NCBI GenBank assembly: GCA_946803715.1
Contig: CAMPET010000016.1
Span: forward strand, 266,936 to 284,002
Origin: Beroe ovata
Lineage: Eukaryota; Ctenophora; Nuda; Beroida; Beroidae
Direction of reading: 5' to 3'
DNA length: 17,067 nucleotides
The position numbers were made by a program, and so were the translations under genes. Positions within the stretch are counted from its first letter, which is position 1; each line of letters begins with the position of its first letter. Shown piece by piece: positions 9,067-17,039 of this stretch. The notes under the pieces were generated by a model. The model made no database searches. It was not told the origin of the DNA and was given only the letters and a program-made list of their open reading frames with translations.

Positions 9067-9504
9067 TGCAGTTTATTACTTATGAATGATGAGTATGAGA
9101 AGAAAATTTTTGTTTCCTACTTTCCAAATATATTCGTGATTATATAGTAGTATATAGAGGAAACGATTGAGTTTGAACCGCAATTTATGATTCAAGATTA
9201 TATATGAGTTACAACTTCTTATTGAATTGGTTTGTGTTGGATTGAATGATTCCAATCATGCGGCCTGATACGAAAGATTGCTACGAGCACTGTAAGACAA
9301 GATTTTTACAACATCAACCCAGCACAAATCGATGCCGTCCTCAATTTTAGATAATCAACACGTCCAAATCGACTGTTATAAAGCTGCAAATTTCATAAGA
9401 ACATGCTTGTTTGACTTTGTTATCTACACTCATGACTTGACTTTGAATTCAATACCACTGGATTTTGAATAATGAATTCCGGAAAGGATCTCGATGGACC
9501 ACGC

Positions 9505-9545
9505 ATCAGCGCAACTCTATTTCACTAAAATAGTGTTGCGCTGAT
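9505..9545. repeat. 18-19 bp inverted repeat with 3-nt loop
   Basis: atcagcgcaactctattt (9505-9522) pairs with aaatagtgttgcgctgat (9528-9545) with one internal mismatch. A transcript would form a tight hairpin. It could be a tiny foldback element. Confidence 0.8.
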
Positions 9546-10173
9546 AAAAAACTCTTGGAAATTGCGAGAAACTGTTTATGGAAATTGCTTGTTGCCATGG
9601 ATACTAGAGAAAAAGAACGTGCGTGCTGCTTTCTGAAACATGCGCGCATTCCTTATCAAAATTGCGCGCCCTACAAAACCGTCACTGCATTTTGTGACCG
9701 GCAGAAAATAACCTCTCAAAATGTAACAAGTGAAGTACCGAATCTTAAGCCACACTTTGGTCCAGGCCGGCAGGAAATCGAACTGTAAATACTGAACTTC
9801 AAATTACGACCTATCCTCATCTATGAAACACAGAAAAAACCCGGTTTTAATTTGGTCAAAATGAATGATCGACTAACTAAACCCTTATCATTGCATGTAA
9901 ATTATTATAAGAATGATAAATGAGGTGAATTCGCAAATTTAAAGGAAACATAACATTAACTTTTACCAATTGCTGCATTGCACAACATATCAAAATATAA
10001 ACTGTGTCTAAATTAAGATGGGCGAAATTTCAAATATCGATTGAAGTAATTTTAAAATGCAAACTCAACATAATTCACTATTAACAGGAATCATTCATGC
10101 AGATTCATTGAAGCTATCTATTAAATGTTCAATCCTCTACGTAACAGGAAATGTCACAATGCTAAAATGTAGG

Positions 10174-10248
10174 ACCGTTACATGTAATGCAAGATGCTAT
10201 CAAATGTAACATGTAACAATGTAACATGTTACATGTAACACGTAACAT
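10174..10248. repeat. TAACATG repeat cluster with palindromes
   Basis: TAACATG or TTACATG words repeat closely, including the self-complementary tgtaacatgttaca at about 10219-10232. It lies just past the stop of exon 4C. Confidence 0.75.
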
Positions 10249-10260
10249 GAACTCTGATGA

Positions 10261-10410
10261 TTATAAACTTTGTCCAAGAACATTGCCTGATGACCGGTAA
10301 AACTCCTTGTTGATGATGTTCACTTTGGCATGTTGCCTAGATACGCTTTCCAGGGCTGGCCGTTTACCGTATTCTTGTGTGGTACTTGTCGTGACAGCTT
10401 TATTCGATAT
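10261..10410 (-). CDS. CFAP90: CFAP90-like terminal exon 4C (distal version)
   Basis: The acceptor is catcccgtgcag before 10410. It encodes 49 residues: ISNKAVTTSTTQEYGKRPAL, then RQHAKVNIINKEFYRSSG and NVLGQSL before TAA at 10263-10261. Phase 0, as in 4A and 4B. It is closest to 4A around HAKV..I.KEFY. Splicing from exon 3 would use a 1279-nt intron. I see no canonical AATAAA close downstream on this strand. Confidence 0.66.
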   Translation of the reverse strand: MSNKAVTTSTTQEYGKRPALESVSRQHAKVNIINKEFYRSSGNVLGQSL

Positions 10411-12308
10411 CTGCACGGGATGATTGGTTAGAATAAAGATCATATGTTAGACAAAAACCATGGTGGTAGTAATGATTACACATAATTACTGTTACGTCAT
10501 CGCAAATTTTCAAAGTATGGAGTCGTTGCTAGTTGCCTGTGACAATTTCAAATTATCATGTGACAATAATACATGCGATAACATGCAATAGCTTAGTTTA
10601 ATACACAAGATAATAAATGAGTTCCAAACGGTAACTATGGTACACATTAACAAGATAGAAGTTTCGAAAAACAAAAGATTTCAAAGCTCAATAATAAATC
10701 AGCAGATAGTGAGTACTGTCTAATATCTTGAGCTTGGAATCTCACGGATCTGATCAACTGTTTCCGTTTCCCCTGTAAAACTGCCTAATCACATTCACTC
10801 TGACGTGGCTCTTTACTACTGGGTCTATGGGGCTCCGCTTGCCATGGACGCTGGAACTACGAACAAACACTTTCTTGTCTCTGTCCTGGGTGATACTGAA
10901 CTTTCTCAGGCAAGCAGGAGTAAGATAATGTGAGCAATACTATGTGAGCAATACTAAACTATGGGAACAATATTAAACTATGTGAGTAATACTATGTGAG
11001 CAATACTGAAATATGTGAGCAATACTGAATTATGTCTCAAGTAGAAGAGGTAGGATGTAGGGAATGGGTGAACTATGTGATAGGATTACTGCAATTCTAG
11101 TTACATTTACAAGACTGGTGTCAATAACATGCCATTATTCTCGTGCTGATTCCAAATACCCTTGAACATGTTGCTTTTCAACAAAAGGTGCTTCATCTCA
11201 CTAGGAAATAGGTATGCTCTCAGTGAATTAAGAAGCTTCAAGGACATGGTTTTTTATGCATGAAGTACCTAGAATAATGATTAGATGAGTTGGAGATGAG
11301 TAAGAATACGATATTTCTAGTTTTGATGCTGAAGAATGGAGAAAGTCATTTTTATGCCCATTGCTGCACTGCTAGACCGATTCTCACATATAAACTGACA
11401 TACAAAAATGTTATCGCTGTCTGACTTCAGGGCCATGATCATAAAACTCTTTAGAAATGACTGGGACTTTGGCATGAGCAGAAGCCACGCCTAATGTATC
11501 AACAGAAGCACCAACTCTAGCCCCATAGACACTATTGCTCCGTACAGTGCATGTCCCCTTCCCCTGGTCCTAGCAGCAGTTTCATATACAGGATACTCAA
11601 CATTGATAAAGACCATCGGAATTTTGAATGTGAACCAAGAATTTGTAATAAACTTGATGAAAACATGTGATTCAATGTTGCTACACTACCTCTGAGTAAA
11701 GATCCAATCCAACTTTGTGTTGTCTGTCATCTCGGTGAAGCTTGGGGCAGTAGTCGTTCTCCACCTTAAATGTTCTCTCATACAGTGACTCCTGGGGTCT
11801 CTGGGAGAAGTCATAAGTGATCACCGTCAATGACAGATTGTGCAGGAGGGATTTTTGATAAATTCCTCGAATCTATTAGGTACCTATGGGCTACATGTCA
11901 TTTGTGGAAATGTTAGGTCAAAGTTGGGACTAACCTCTTTGTAGTTATTATAGTAGCTGATGTTCTTTGATGGGTCAGGGCCTTTATCTGGTTTTTTACC
12001 TTTGAAGTAGGTGTTCACAACAGAGTCATCCCCATTCAATACTTTGTGTGTCTTTTTAGTGTACTCCTCCTTCTGTGAAATAACATGAAAAGTTATTGAA
12101 AAGACCAAGAATTCAAGGAAAACTATGATATTACAAAATAATCCCAGTATGAAAATCCTCTGGTGACCAATTTCAAATCCTAATTTGGGTAATTTAAACC
12201 ATTCCATAATGAAACCTTAATCTGTTCAATCCATTGAGCACTTTGTTCCTGGGGACTGTAAACAGTCTTCCCATAGGTAGACATGTTTCCACCTTCTGCG
12301 AGAGCCAT
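10261..12308 (-). CDS. CFAP90: CFAP90 (C5orf49)-like ciliary protein with three alternative last exons
   Basis: Exons on the minus strand: 12308-12216, 12072-11935 and 11800-11690, then one of 11569-11411, 10885-10754 or 10410-10261. Predicted lengths are 166, 157 or 163 residues, close to the about 150 I recall for vertebrate CFAP90. Exon 3 has ESLYERTFKVENDYCPKLHR followed by DDRQH; the family has [IE]SLYD..FK...DYD.KLHRDDR. The last exons carry the matching SSVYGKR and HV....FYR pattern. CFAP90 is a small axonemal microtubule-associated protein of motile cilia, with no enzymatic domain. No signal peptide or membrane segment is visible. All internal exon junctions are phase 0. The gene is tail-to-tail with the ESRP gene. 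Identity is inferred from remembered family motifs and needs a search; the exon structure is seen directly. Confidence 0.75.
10754..10885 (-). CDS. CFAP90: CFAP90-like terminal exon 4B (middle version)
   Basis: The acceptor is tatcacccag before 10885, then GAC in phase 0, the same start as 4A; a more upstream in-frame acceptor gaaag (exon start 10900) is also possible. It encodes 43 residues: DRDKKVFVRSSSVHGKRSPI, DPVVKSHVRVNVIRQFYRGN and GNS before TGA at 10756-10754. SSVHGKR.PIDP is the version closest to my memory of vertebrate CFAP90. Splicing from exon 3 would use an 804-nt intron. A minus-strand ATTAAA at 10602-10597 is a possible poly(A) signal. Confidence 0.68.
   Translation of the reverse strand, partial: DRDKKVFVRSSSVHGKRSPIDPVVKSHVRVNVIRQFYRGNGNS
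10928..11031. repeat. 52-bp higher-order satellite, 2 copies (14-19-19 bp subunits)
   Basis: Subunits all begin ATGTGAG or ATGGGAA: 10928-10941 (14), 10942-10960 (19), 10961-10979 (19), then 10980-10993 (14), 10994-11012 (19), 11013-11031 (19). It lies in the intron 43 nt upstream (in transcript direction) of terminal exon 4B. Confidence 0.88.
11411..11569 (-). CDS. CFAP90: CFAP90-like terminal exon 4A (proximal version)
   Basis: The acceptor is ctgctag ending at 11570, with in-frame GAC next; the TAG itself is an in-frame stop, so the exon cannot extend upstream. It encodes 52 residues including SNSVYGAR, then HAKVPVISKEFYDHG and VRQR before TAA at 11413-11411. The intron from exon 3 is 120 nt, like the other introns of this gene (134 and 143 nt), which suggests this is the default last exon. 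A second in-frame acceptor (gaccag, exon start 11563) is possible. A minus-strand CATAAA at 11356-11351 is a possible weak poly(A) signal. Confidence 0.68.
   Translation of the reverse strand, partial: DQGKGTCTVRSNSVYGARVGASVDTLGVASAHAKVPVISKEFYDHGPEVRQR
11690..11800 (-). CDS. CFAP90: CFAP90-like exon 3, conserved LHRDDR core
   Basis: The acceptor is tgacttctcccag, just before 11800; the donor GTAGTG runs from 11689. It has 37 codons, phase 0 on both sides. ESLYERTFK, DYCPKLHRDDR and GLDLYSE are the family-diagnostic part. Its donor is the one that must choose among the three downstream terminal exons. Confidence 0.8.
11935..12072 (-). CDS. CFAP90: CFAP90-like exon 2
   Basis: The acceptor is gttatttcacag, ending just before 12072; the donor is GTTAGT from 11934. 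It has 46 codons, Lys/Tyr/Asn-rich: KEEYTKKTHKVLNGDDSVVN at the start and ISYYNNYKE at the end. The short basic-aromatic composition suits a microtubule-lumen or axoneme protein. This exon is not strongly conserved in the family as I remember it. Confidence 0.72.
12216..12308 (-). CDS. CFAP90: CFAP90-like exon 1 (start codon)
   Basis: The ATG at 12308-12306 gives MALAEGGNMSTYGKTVYSPQ, then EQSAQWIEQIK: 31 codons, phase 0. The donor GTTTCA at 12215 is weak. An internal Met at codon 9 is a possible alternative start. The TYGKTVYSP opening and the 143-nt intron fit the rest of the gene. Confidence 0.65.
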
Positions 12309-12325
12309 TGTTAAATTCTGTAACT

Positions 12326-12344
12326 ATGTGAGTTATACTGAATA
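12326..12344. repeat. Single satellite subunit near CFAP90-like start codon
   Basis: atgtgagttatactgaata closely matches the 19-bp subunit of the 10928-11031 satellite and lies 18 bp upstream of the start codon of the same gene. Confidence 0.65.
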
Positions 12345-12515
12345 AACAAAATTCACTGAAGCTAAAAGAAGATTTAACAGTAGGTGAGATATTATGAAAT
12401 AATGATACTCTATGTGTAATAATGTTGGAGGAGGATTGTTGGGCGCTAAAAACGACGTTTGACTCCGCCTATGCCGGTTGTGGCTCTATTCATAACACCA
12501 GAATGGAGGTAAGCC
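12345..12515. promoter_or_regulatory. Probable promoter region of CFAP90-like gene
   Basis: Sequence directly upstream of the minus-strand start codon. It contains a short less AT-rich island (12430-12520) with gggcgct and ccgcctatgccgg, the expected place for transcription start. No clear TATA or RFX X-box was identified. On the + strand ATGGAG abuts GTAAGC at 12509, so it could be bidirectional. Confidence 0.3.
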
Positions 12516-13556
12516 CGGGACCACATAGCTAGAACTGCACTAATGAAGAAGACAACCTAACACCTGAAATCTTGTTGAATTCTCACACTAGTCAAAGACT
12601 CTCTTCAGTATGGCGTGGTGACTCAACTCAAGAGTCAAGGGTAGTGTGCCTGTGTGACTCAAAGACCTGGTTCACCACTTTTTGTTTAATCTGTGACATT
12701 TGATTGTTAATGGCAACACATTTACTGAACAGAATCTGGCATACATTTATGTTTAGTGAGGATTTCCTTCTTGACTGATATGATGAATGATTAGTTCTAC
12801 GATAATGCAACTTCACCTGAATTATCAAAACGCAAATTTCAATCATATTTTTGAGATGATACAATGATGTCATAATGAGTACAGGTGAATGAAACTCAAG
12901 AGGCATGGCACATTTATCATAATTTGAACCTTACTTATCAACTGACAGTTTTAAAATTAACTCACAGTTTCAGAATTAAAATCTATTTAAGGTAAAACTC
13001 TATGTTCAGAATCTCTGTGAGAATGCACATCATCCTCAAATTTGATTGTGATAACAAATAAGTAGTGTTGAAAAGTTCCTTGTCATACAATAGTATAAAA
13101 ATAGATTAATAAATAAAAAAATTGCCTCCGGGCAACTCTATTCTGACAAATCATTCTTAGTAACTTGATTTATTGAACTATGTACCTACACAGGGCACTC
13201 CCACGAAGCAGAGAGTCTAACAATCAGTTCCATTACTGATAGAAATGCTAAATAACAACAACTTAACAGATAACTATATTTATAACTGCTATAATTGACA
13301 TTAGAATGCAAAATAGATAAAGTAAAATCTTCAAAACCAACTAAGATAAGTGGGTATAAATTTTTATACCCGTTTTTCTTGCTACACCAGGGTTATCTAA
13401 CCTGCATATAGAAGTAGAACTATGTCGAATCCAGAGACATTTCCATTTTGGATTTTGGGATTTTTTGTATCAGCAAAATATCAAAATGTTGACTATTTAA
13501 AAACTAAGTCTTCAAGCTATTTACGGCACATGCAGATCAACACAATGGTACATGAT
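12516..13556. other. Intergenic sequence without supported gene
   Basis: AT-rich. Part of it (about 12851-12990) is a dispersed repeat shared with 15505-15650. The minus-strand ORF at 12628-12906 overlaps this repeat and has no recognisable motif. Confidence 0.45.
12851..12990. repeat. Dispersed repeat, copy 1
   Basis: Shares gagatgat.caat, gtgaatgaaactcaagagg, attgaacctt-like and acttatcaactg blocks in the same order and orientation with 15505-15650. Confidence 0.7.
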
Positions 13557-13640
13557 TGTAGTATTAAGAATGTGGCAAACGCGTTCCATTAAAAAAGTGC
13601 GCGGCGCGCGAAAAACGAAATTCTCTGCAGGGTTTTTGCT

Positions 13641-13747
13641 GGATGTTATCTGTCCACTGTTTCTTGCGCGCGGCGCGCGCGCCTTCATCGAAGGCCGAAA
13701 TGCAGGCGGGCGCGCCGCGCGCAAGAAACACTCGACAGATAACATCC
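13641..13747. repeat. 43-bp CG-rich inverted repeat (foldback)
   Basis: Left arm 13641-13683 and right arm 13705-13747 match as reverse complements at 40 of 43 positions, with a 21-nt spacer. The arms contain ttcttgcgcgcggcgcgc and the outer ggatgttatctgtc. Strong DNA or RNA hairpin. Confidence 0.9.
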
Positions 13748-13752
13748 GGCAA

Positions 13753-13771
13753 CAGGGTTTATCATCGATCG
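13753..13771 (+). repeat. Direct repeat unit cagggtttatcatcgatcg
   Basis: Recurs at 14039-14057 as cagggtctatcatcgatcg (18 of 19). Both lie next to GCGCGC runs, so they are parts of one repeat family forming the 13.59-14.06 kb block. Confidence 0.85.
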
Positions 13772-13965
13772 CCATTTTTTTATTCAACCTCGATTTTTTC
13801 ACTTTCGCGCACGCCTTGGTACATTGTACAGCTCAGGCGCGCGCGTGCGATGAACAAAGAATTTGTCAATATCCATTATCGATCGGCTGAAAATAGTTAT
13901 TTTATTTTATCTGCATGTTCCCGCGCGCGCGCTGCGTGACCCAAATTGTCTGGCGATGCTAGATC

Positions 13966-13998
13966 GCTGATGCAAGCCGCGAAGCGGCTTGCGTCAGC
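13966..13998. repeat. 15-bp stem hairpin with GAA loop
   Basis: gctgatgcaagccgc (13966-13980) and gcggcttgcgtcagc (13984-13998) pair fully except one A/G position (G-T in RNA terms), around a three-base loop. Confidence 0.85.
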
Positions 13999-14038
13999 AA
14001 TAATAATAAGTTGCGCGCGCGCGCGACGAAATTCTCGA

Positions 14039-14057
14039 CAGGGTCTATCATCGATCG
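14039..14057 (+). repeat. Direct repeat unit cagggtctatcatcgatcg
   Basis: Partner of 13753-13771. Preceded by acgaaattctcgacagg, which resembles acgaaattctctgcagg at 13615-13631. Confidence 0.85.
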
Positions 14058-14207
14058 AAAAGACCCAAATACTCCGCGCGCGCTGCGCGTCTCCGTGGTC
14101 CTTTTTACGACTTTTCAATTCACTGAGTAGAAGAGGGGCGCGCAACGTGAGCACATTTTATCATTTATCATTTATTCATTATATTCGACAATGCAATACA
14201 ATTCAAT

Positions 14208-14230
14208 GCGAACGTCACGGAAACGTTCGC
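14208..14230. repeat. 8-bp stem hairpin gcgaacgt/acgttcgc
   Basis: gcgaacgt at 14208-14215 and acgttcgc at 14223-14230 with a 7-nt loop, in the same CG-rich region. Confidence 0.7.
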
Positions 14231-14311
14231 AGTTTGACGGCGCGGCGCGGTACGCCGGTACAGGTAGAGCCTTTATTTTCATTGATGAGCAATGCTTGCA
14301 CAATACATGAT

Positions 14312-14341
14312 CAGAATTTTTTGTCATGACAAAAAATTCTG
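14312..14341. repeat. Perfect 30-bp palindrome
   Basis: cagaattttttgtca is followed immediately by its exact reverse complement tgacaaaaaattctg, with no spacer. It lies about 100 bp before the retroelement remnant. Confidence 0.93.
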
Positions 14342-14442
14342 TAATGAAATTTCTCATTCGACATTATTTGAAGTTAAAACAGTTTTATGAAGTTTGATAT
14401 ATCATGCACCCACAAGAACAGACTCAGATATTCTGGAAGTGA

Positions 14443-14829
14443 AGTCATCTGTCAGGTAATGACAACAAGAACGTGAATTACCTGGACCTCAACATCTCTG
14501 TCCAACCTGGCAAGGTCCTCGTGTCTGTATATAATAAAACTGATGACTTTAACTTCTCTGTCGTTTCTTTAACGTTTCCACAAAGTAACATTCCTTTAGA
14601 AGTAGGCCATAATGTATTCTTCAGTCAAATCCTAAGATATGGCAACATTTGCACCGAATTCGAATCATTTATATTCAACCTCAATAGAGTCTTCCACAAG
14701 TTAATAGAAAGAGGCTATGAACATTCCGATCTAGTAAACGTTATCAAACGTTGCCTTAGGAAAAATAGTGCCACTTTTCAAAAATACCATATCCTAGACG
14801 ACAATATGATCTTAGATAGAGTCAGTTAA
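14443..14829 (+). pseudogene. Retroelement reverse-transcriptase ORF, C-terminal fragment
   Basis: The frame is open from 14443, after an in-frame TGA at 14440, to TAA at 14827, so this is a 5'-truncated remnant. Residues such as NYLDLNISVQPGK, SVYNKTDDFNF, SNIPLEV and SQILRYG match the region after the RT catalytic core in a widespread animal retroelement group with the pattern LDL.ISV..GK..TSVYDKRDDFNF....P..DSNIP....GVYISQL.R. The catalytic YxDD motif is not present here. I lean towards a Penelope-like element but cannot prove the clade. Downstream sequence to about 15350 is probably its 3' non-coding part. Not a host gene. Confidence 0.7.
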
Positions 14830-15350
14830 CTGGTGTTCTAGTCATTTGTTGGGTGACTTTGCAGTAACATTGGAGCGCCAGACTTTTGTCAGCTTCCCCA
14901 TACCTCAGCGAACCGTTGGGCTAGCGGCACACTTATAGTGTGTTGGGTACGGGATAGCGGCGCGAGTTTCCCTAACCGGAAGCGTAAACCCCCTTGTGAA
15001 TCGGTCTTTGGATCCGTCGGCTTAGTCTACTCACTCGGGGCAATATACTGTATTAGTCGCTTGACATTGATTTGGACATATCCATATCTTTAATATATTT
15101 AGTAGTTTTACTTTTATGATGATTTATTAATTTATTCAGTACTAATCTTCCTTTGATTCCTATCTCCAATCCCCCCGTCCATCTAAACTGTGGAGCTCAG
15201 AATTCCGGAGTTCTGGGTGGCCCAGCCTTGCAGTTGTAAGCTGTGAGGGGTACGGTGGGCCGAAACCCCTCCGTTCTCTCCTGTCACCTGCTGATACTAA
15301 GATTCAAATCGCAGTTGACAGGGGAGGGCCTTACATCTGTAGGGTAACCG
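14830..15350 (+). mobile_element. Probable 3' non-coding part of the retroelement, with stem-loops
   Basis: It continues directly from the RT fragment and differs in composition from the flanks, with CG-containing stretches at 14870-15030. Two stems are seen: GAGGGGT at 15245-15251 with ACCCCTC at 15265-15271, and CTCTCCTGTCA at 15276-15286 with TGACAGGGGAG at 15316-15326. The second allows wobble or mismatch and has an inner CTGC.GAT/ATCGCAG pairing. The end of the element is not defined; I saw no poly(A) tail or terminal repeat. Confidence 0.4.
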
Positions 15351-15504
15351 CTGATGATCCACAGTTTAGACTCTTCCATCTCTTGTGTCAATCCTTGGAT
15401 TAGAAAATCGATATCCAGCATTTTGCTATGTTTGCAGTATACCCATACACCTCTATAGATAAGACTTTGGATTGCAAACATTTATATTTCTTATACATTT
15501 TTCT

Positions 15505-15650
15505 TTGAGATGATTCAATATTGTCTTGGGTATTCAGTATAAGTGAATGAAACTCAAGAGGTATAACTCATTGATCATCAATTGAACCTTGCACATCTGA
15601 CCCCTCACTTATCAACTGCAGGAATTAAGACTAATGTTCAAGCTAAAACT
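15505..15650. repeat. Dispersed repeat, copy 2
   Basis: Same ordered blocks as 12851-12990, with substitutions and a short insertion (gcacatctgacccct) before acttatcaactg. It lies beyond the retroelement tail. Confidence 0.7.
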
Positions 15651-17039
15651 CCATCTTTAGGAGTTGCTATAAGTAGTTTTGATAAGTTTATACATTCTTC
15701 AGTAATTTAAGAATGTTTTCATAGATTAAGGTTATCTCAATATCTAATTCAATTGGTTATTGCAGTGGTTCACTAATTATAGATCTTTTTTATTGTCGTC
15801 AGACCTGATATATCTGCTGATGTTGCATGAAGGTGATACAATATCTATATGAAAAGTTGTCACAAAAATGTTTCTGTTAATGCTAATAAATTGCTCATTA
15901 GCTTGATCAGTAAATACGTAAATTGCATACTGTTTTAATATAGATTTTTATCGGTGGTTTCATGAATCTAACACATCTTAAATGCCCTTAAAACTCTCCT
16001 TTAATGCAATATCATAGTTGAAATACTTGGCTGTTGGTTTTTCATGATATGTAACCAAGGATTTCAATCCAAAGCAGGTAAGTAGTATGGACAAGCAAGA
16101 GCTTGAATCTTTGAATTACAAACATCATAAATTCAGATTGCAGGATTGAGCGTCCTGATTTATGCTCCACTAGTGATAGATACAAAGATATATGCTCACA
16201 GTTTTGCTGGATGAAATATGCAAACTTTCATAGAATATCAATATTTGATACTTTTTCACTTGCCAGATCATATGGCAGATGGTATAGCTCAAGCTGAGAT
16301 GTGATGGAAGATAATGTACCTGATTCTGTTGATACTTGTAAATATTTCATGTGAGTTTCCAACCTAACATGCCCATTTGGGGTCCAATGCAGTGCTGGCT
16401 ATCATCTTGGATCTTGTGTCTTGAGGTCCTTAAATTTACAATAGATTATGCTTATTCAATACGATTTCAGATTGTTTTAAAGAAAATTGGTATAAAACAA
16501 CATTCAAAGGCAATTCAGATGATTGGATTGAGCTGAGAAACTTGCCCACGTCTTTGCGTAGTGCACCTCTGAGCACCATTGCAAATGTTTACGCTGTTAG
16601 TCTGCAGTTACAATTGTTTGCAGTTTTGATATTTTTCGTCTCCCAGCTAACCCACTTCATGTTTTTGACAATCATAATGTTTCAGAAACGGATTATAGAG
16701 TTCAATTTCCCATTCTATGAAGAAATGCTGGATAGTACTATAGCAACTTCAAATGGTGACTACAATCTTCCCCATGATAATGCTATTCTCGAATTTTTGA
16801 CAAATATAATTCGCAGTTTACACGTGAATATGCTGCTCTAAATGTCAAGTCACTGCATTATTATGTTTTACTTTGTTTAATTAATGAGTGCATTCCTTCT
16901 CTCTGGCATTTCCTGTCTAGTGAATTGCTTTATTACAACGACCCCAACTGAATCATGTTGTCTTTGGCACAAAACACATTAGCCGGAAAAACAGAAGAGA
17001 CTAGTGCCTGTGTGTGTAATGAAATTAGATAAGAGCAAT
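15651..17039. other. AT-rich stretch with no supported gene
   Basis: Contains open stretches at 16351-16536 and 16542-16841 on the + strand and isolated donor-like sites (such as cag/GTAAGT at 16078), but nothing that joins into a recognisable protein. A terminal exon of an unknown gene at 16686-16841 cannot be excluded. Confidence 0.4.

Larger units (their letters stand above)
9067..10260. other. Intergenic AT-rich stretch between convergent genes
   Basis: No gene is supported. It contains the hairpin at 9505-9545 and the TAACATG cluster near 10205-10248. The ORF at 9555-9788 has no family motif and no splice sites that link it to anything. Confidence 0.5.

Noticed and set aside
9555-9788. 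77-codon + ORF between the convergent genes
   Set aside because: No recognisable domain and no flanking signals; length is unremarkable.
12628-12906. 92-codon minus-strand ORF upstream of the CFAP90-like gene
   Set aside because: Overlaps the dispersed repeat shared with 15505-15650, where the frame is not kept.
13521-14329. Several Arg/Ala-rich ORFs on both strands
   Set aside because: Caused by GCGCGC runs and inverted repeats; the same peptide-like strings appear on both strands because the DNA folds back.
15349-15375. ctgatgat near the retroelement tail, considered as a hammerhead ribozyme core
   Set aside because: The required stems and GAAA partner are not present at the right spacing.
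15284-15481. 65-codon minus-strand ORF over the retroelement tail
   Set aside because: Covers the structured non-coding tail and flank; no motif.
16542-16841. 99-codon + ORF with a hydrophobic stretch, possibly a terminal exon after tgtttcag at 16685
   Set aside because: No family recognised, no partner exon found; kept only as a possibility within the 15651-17039 entry.
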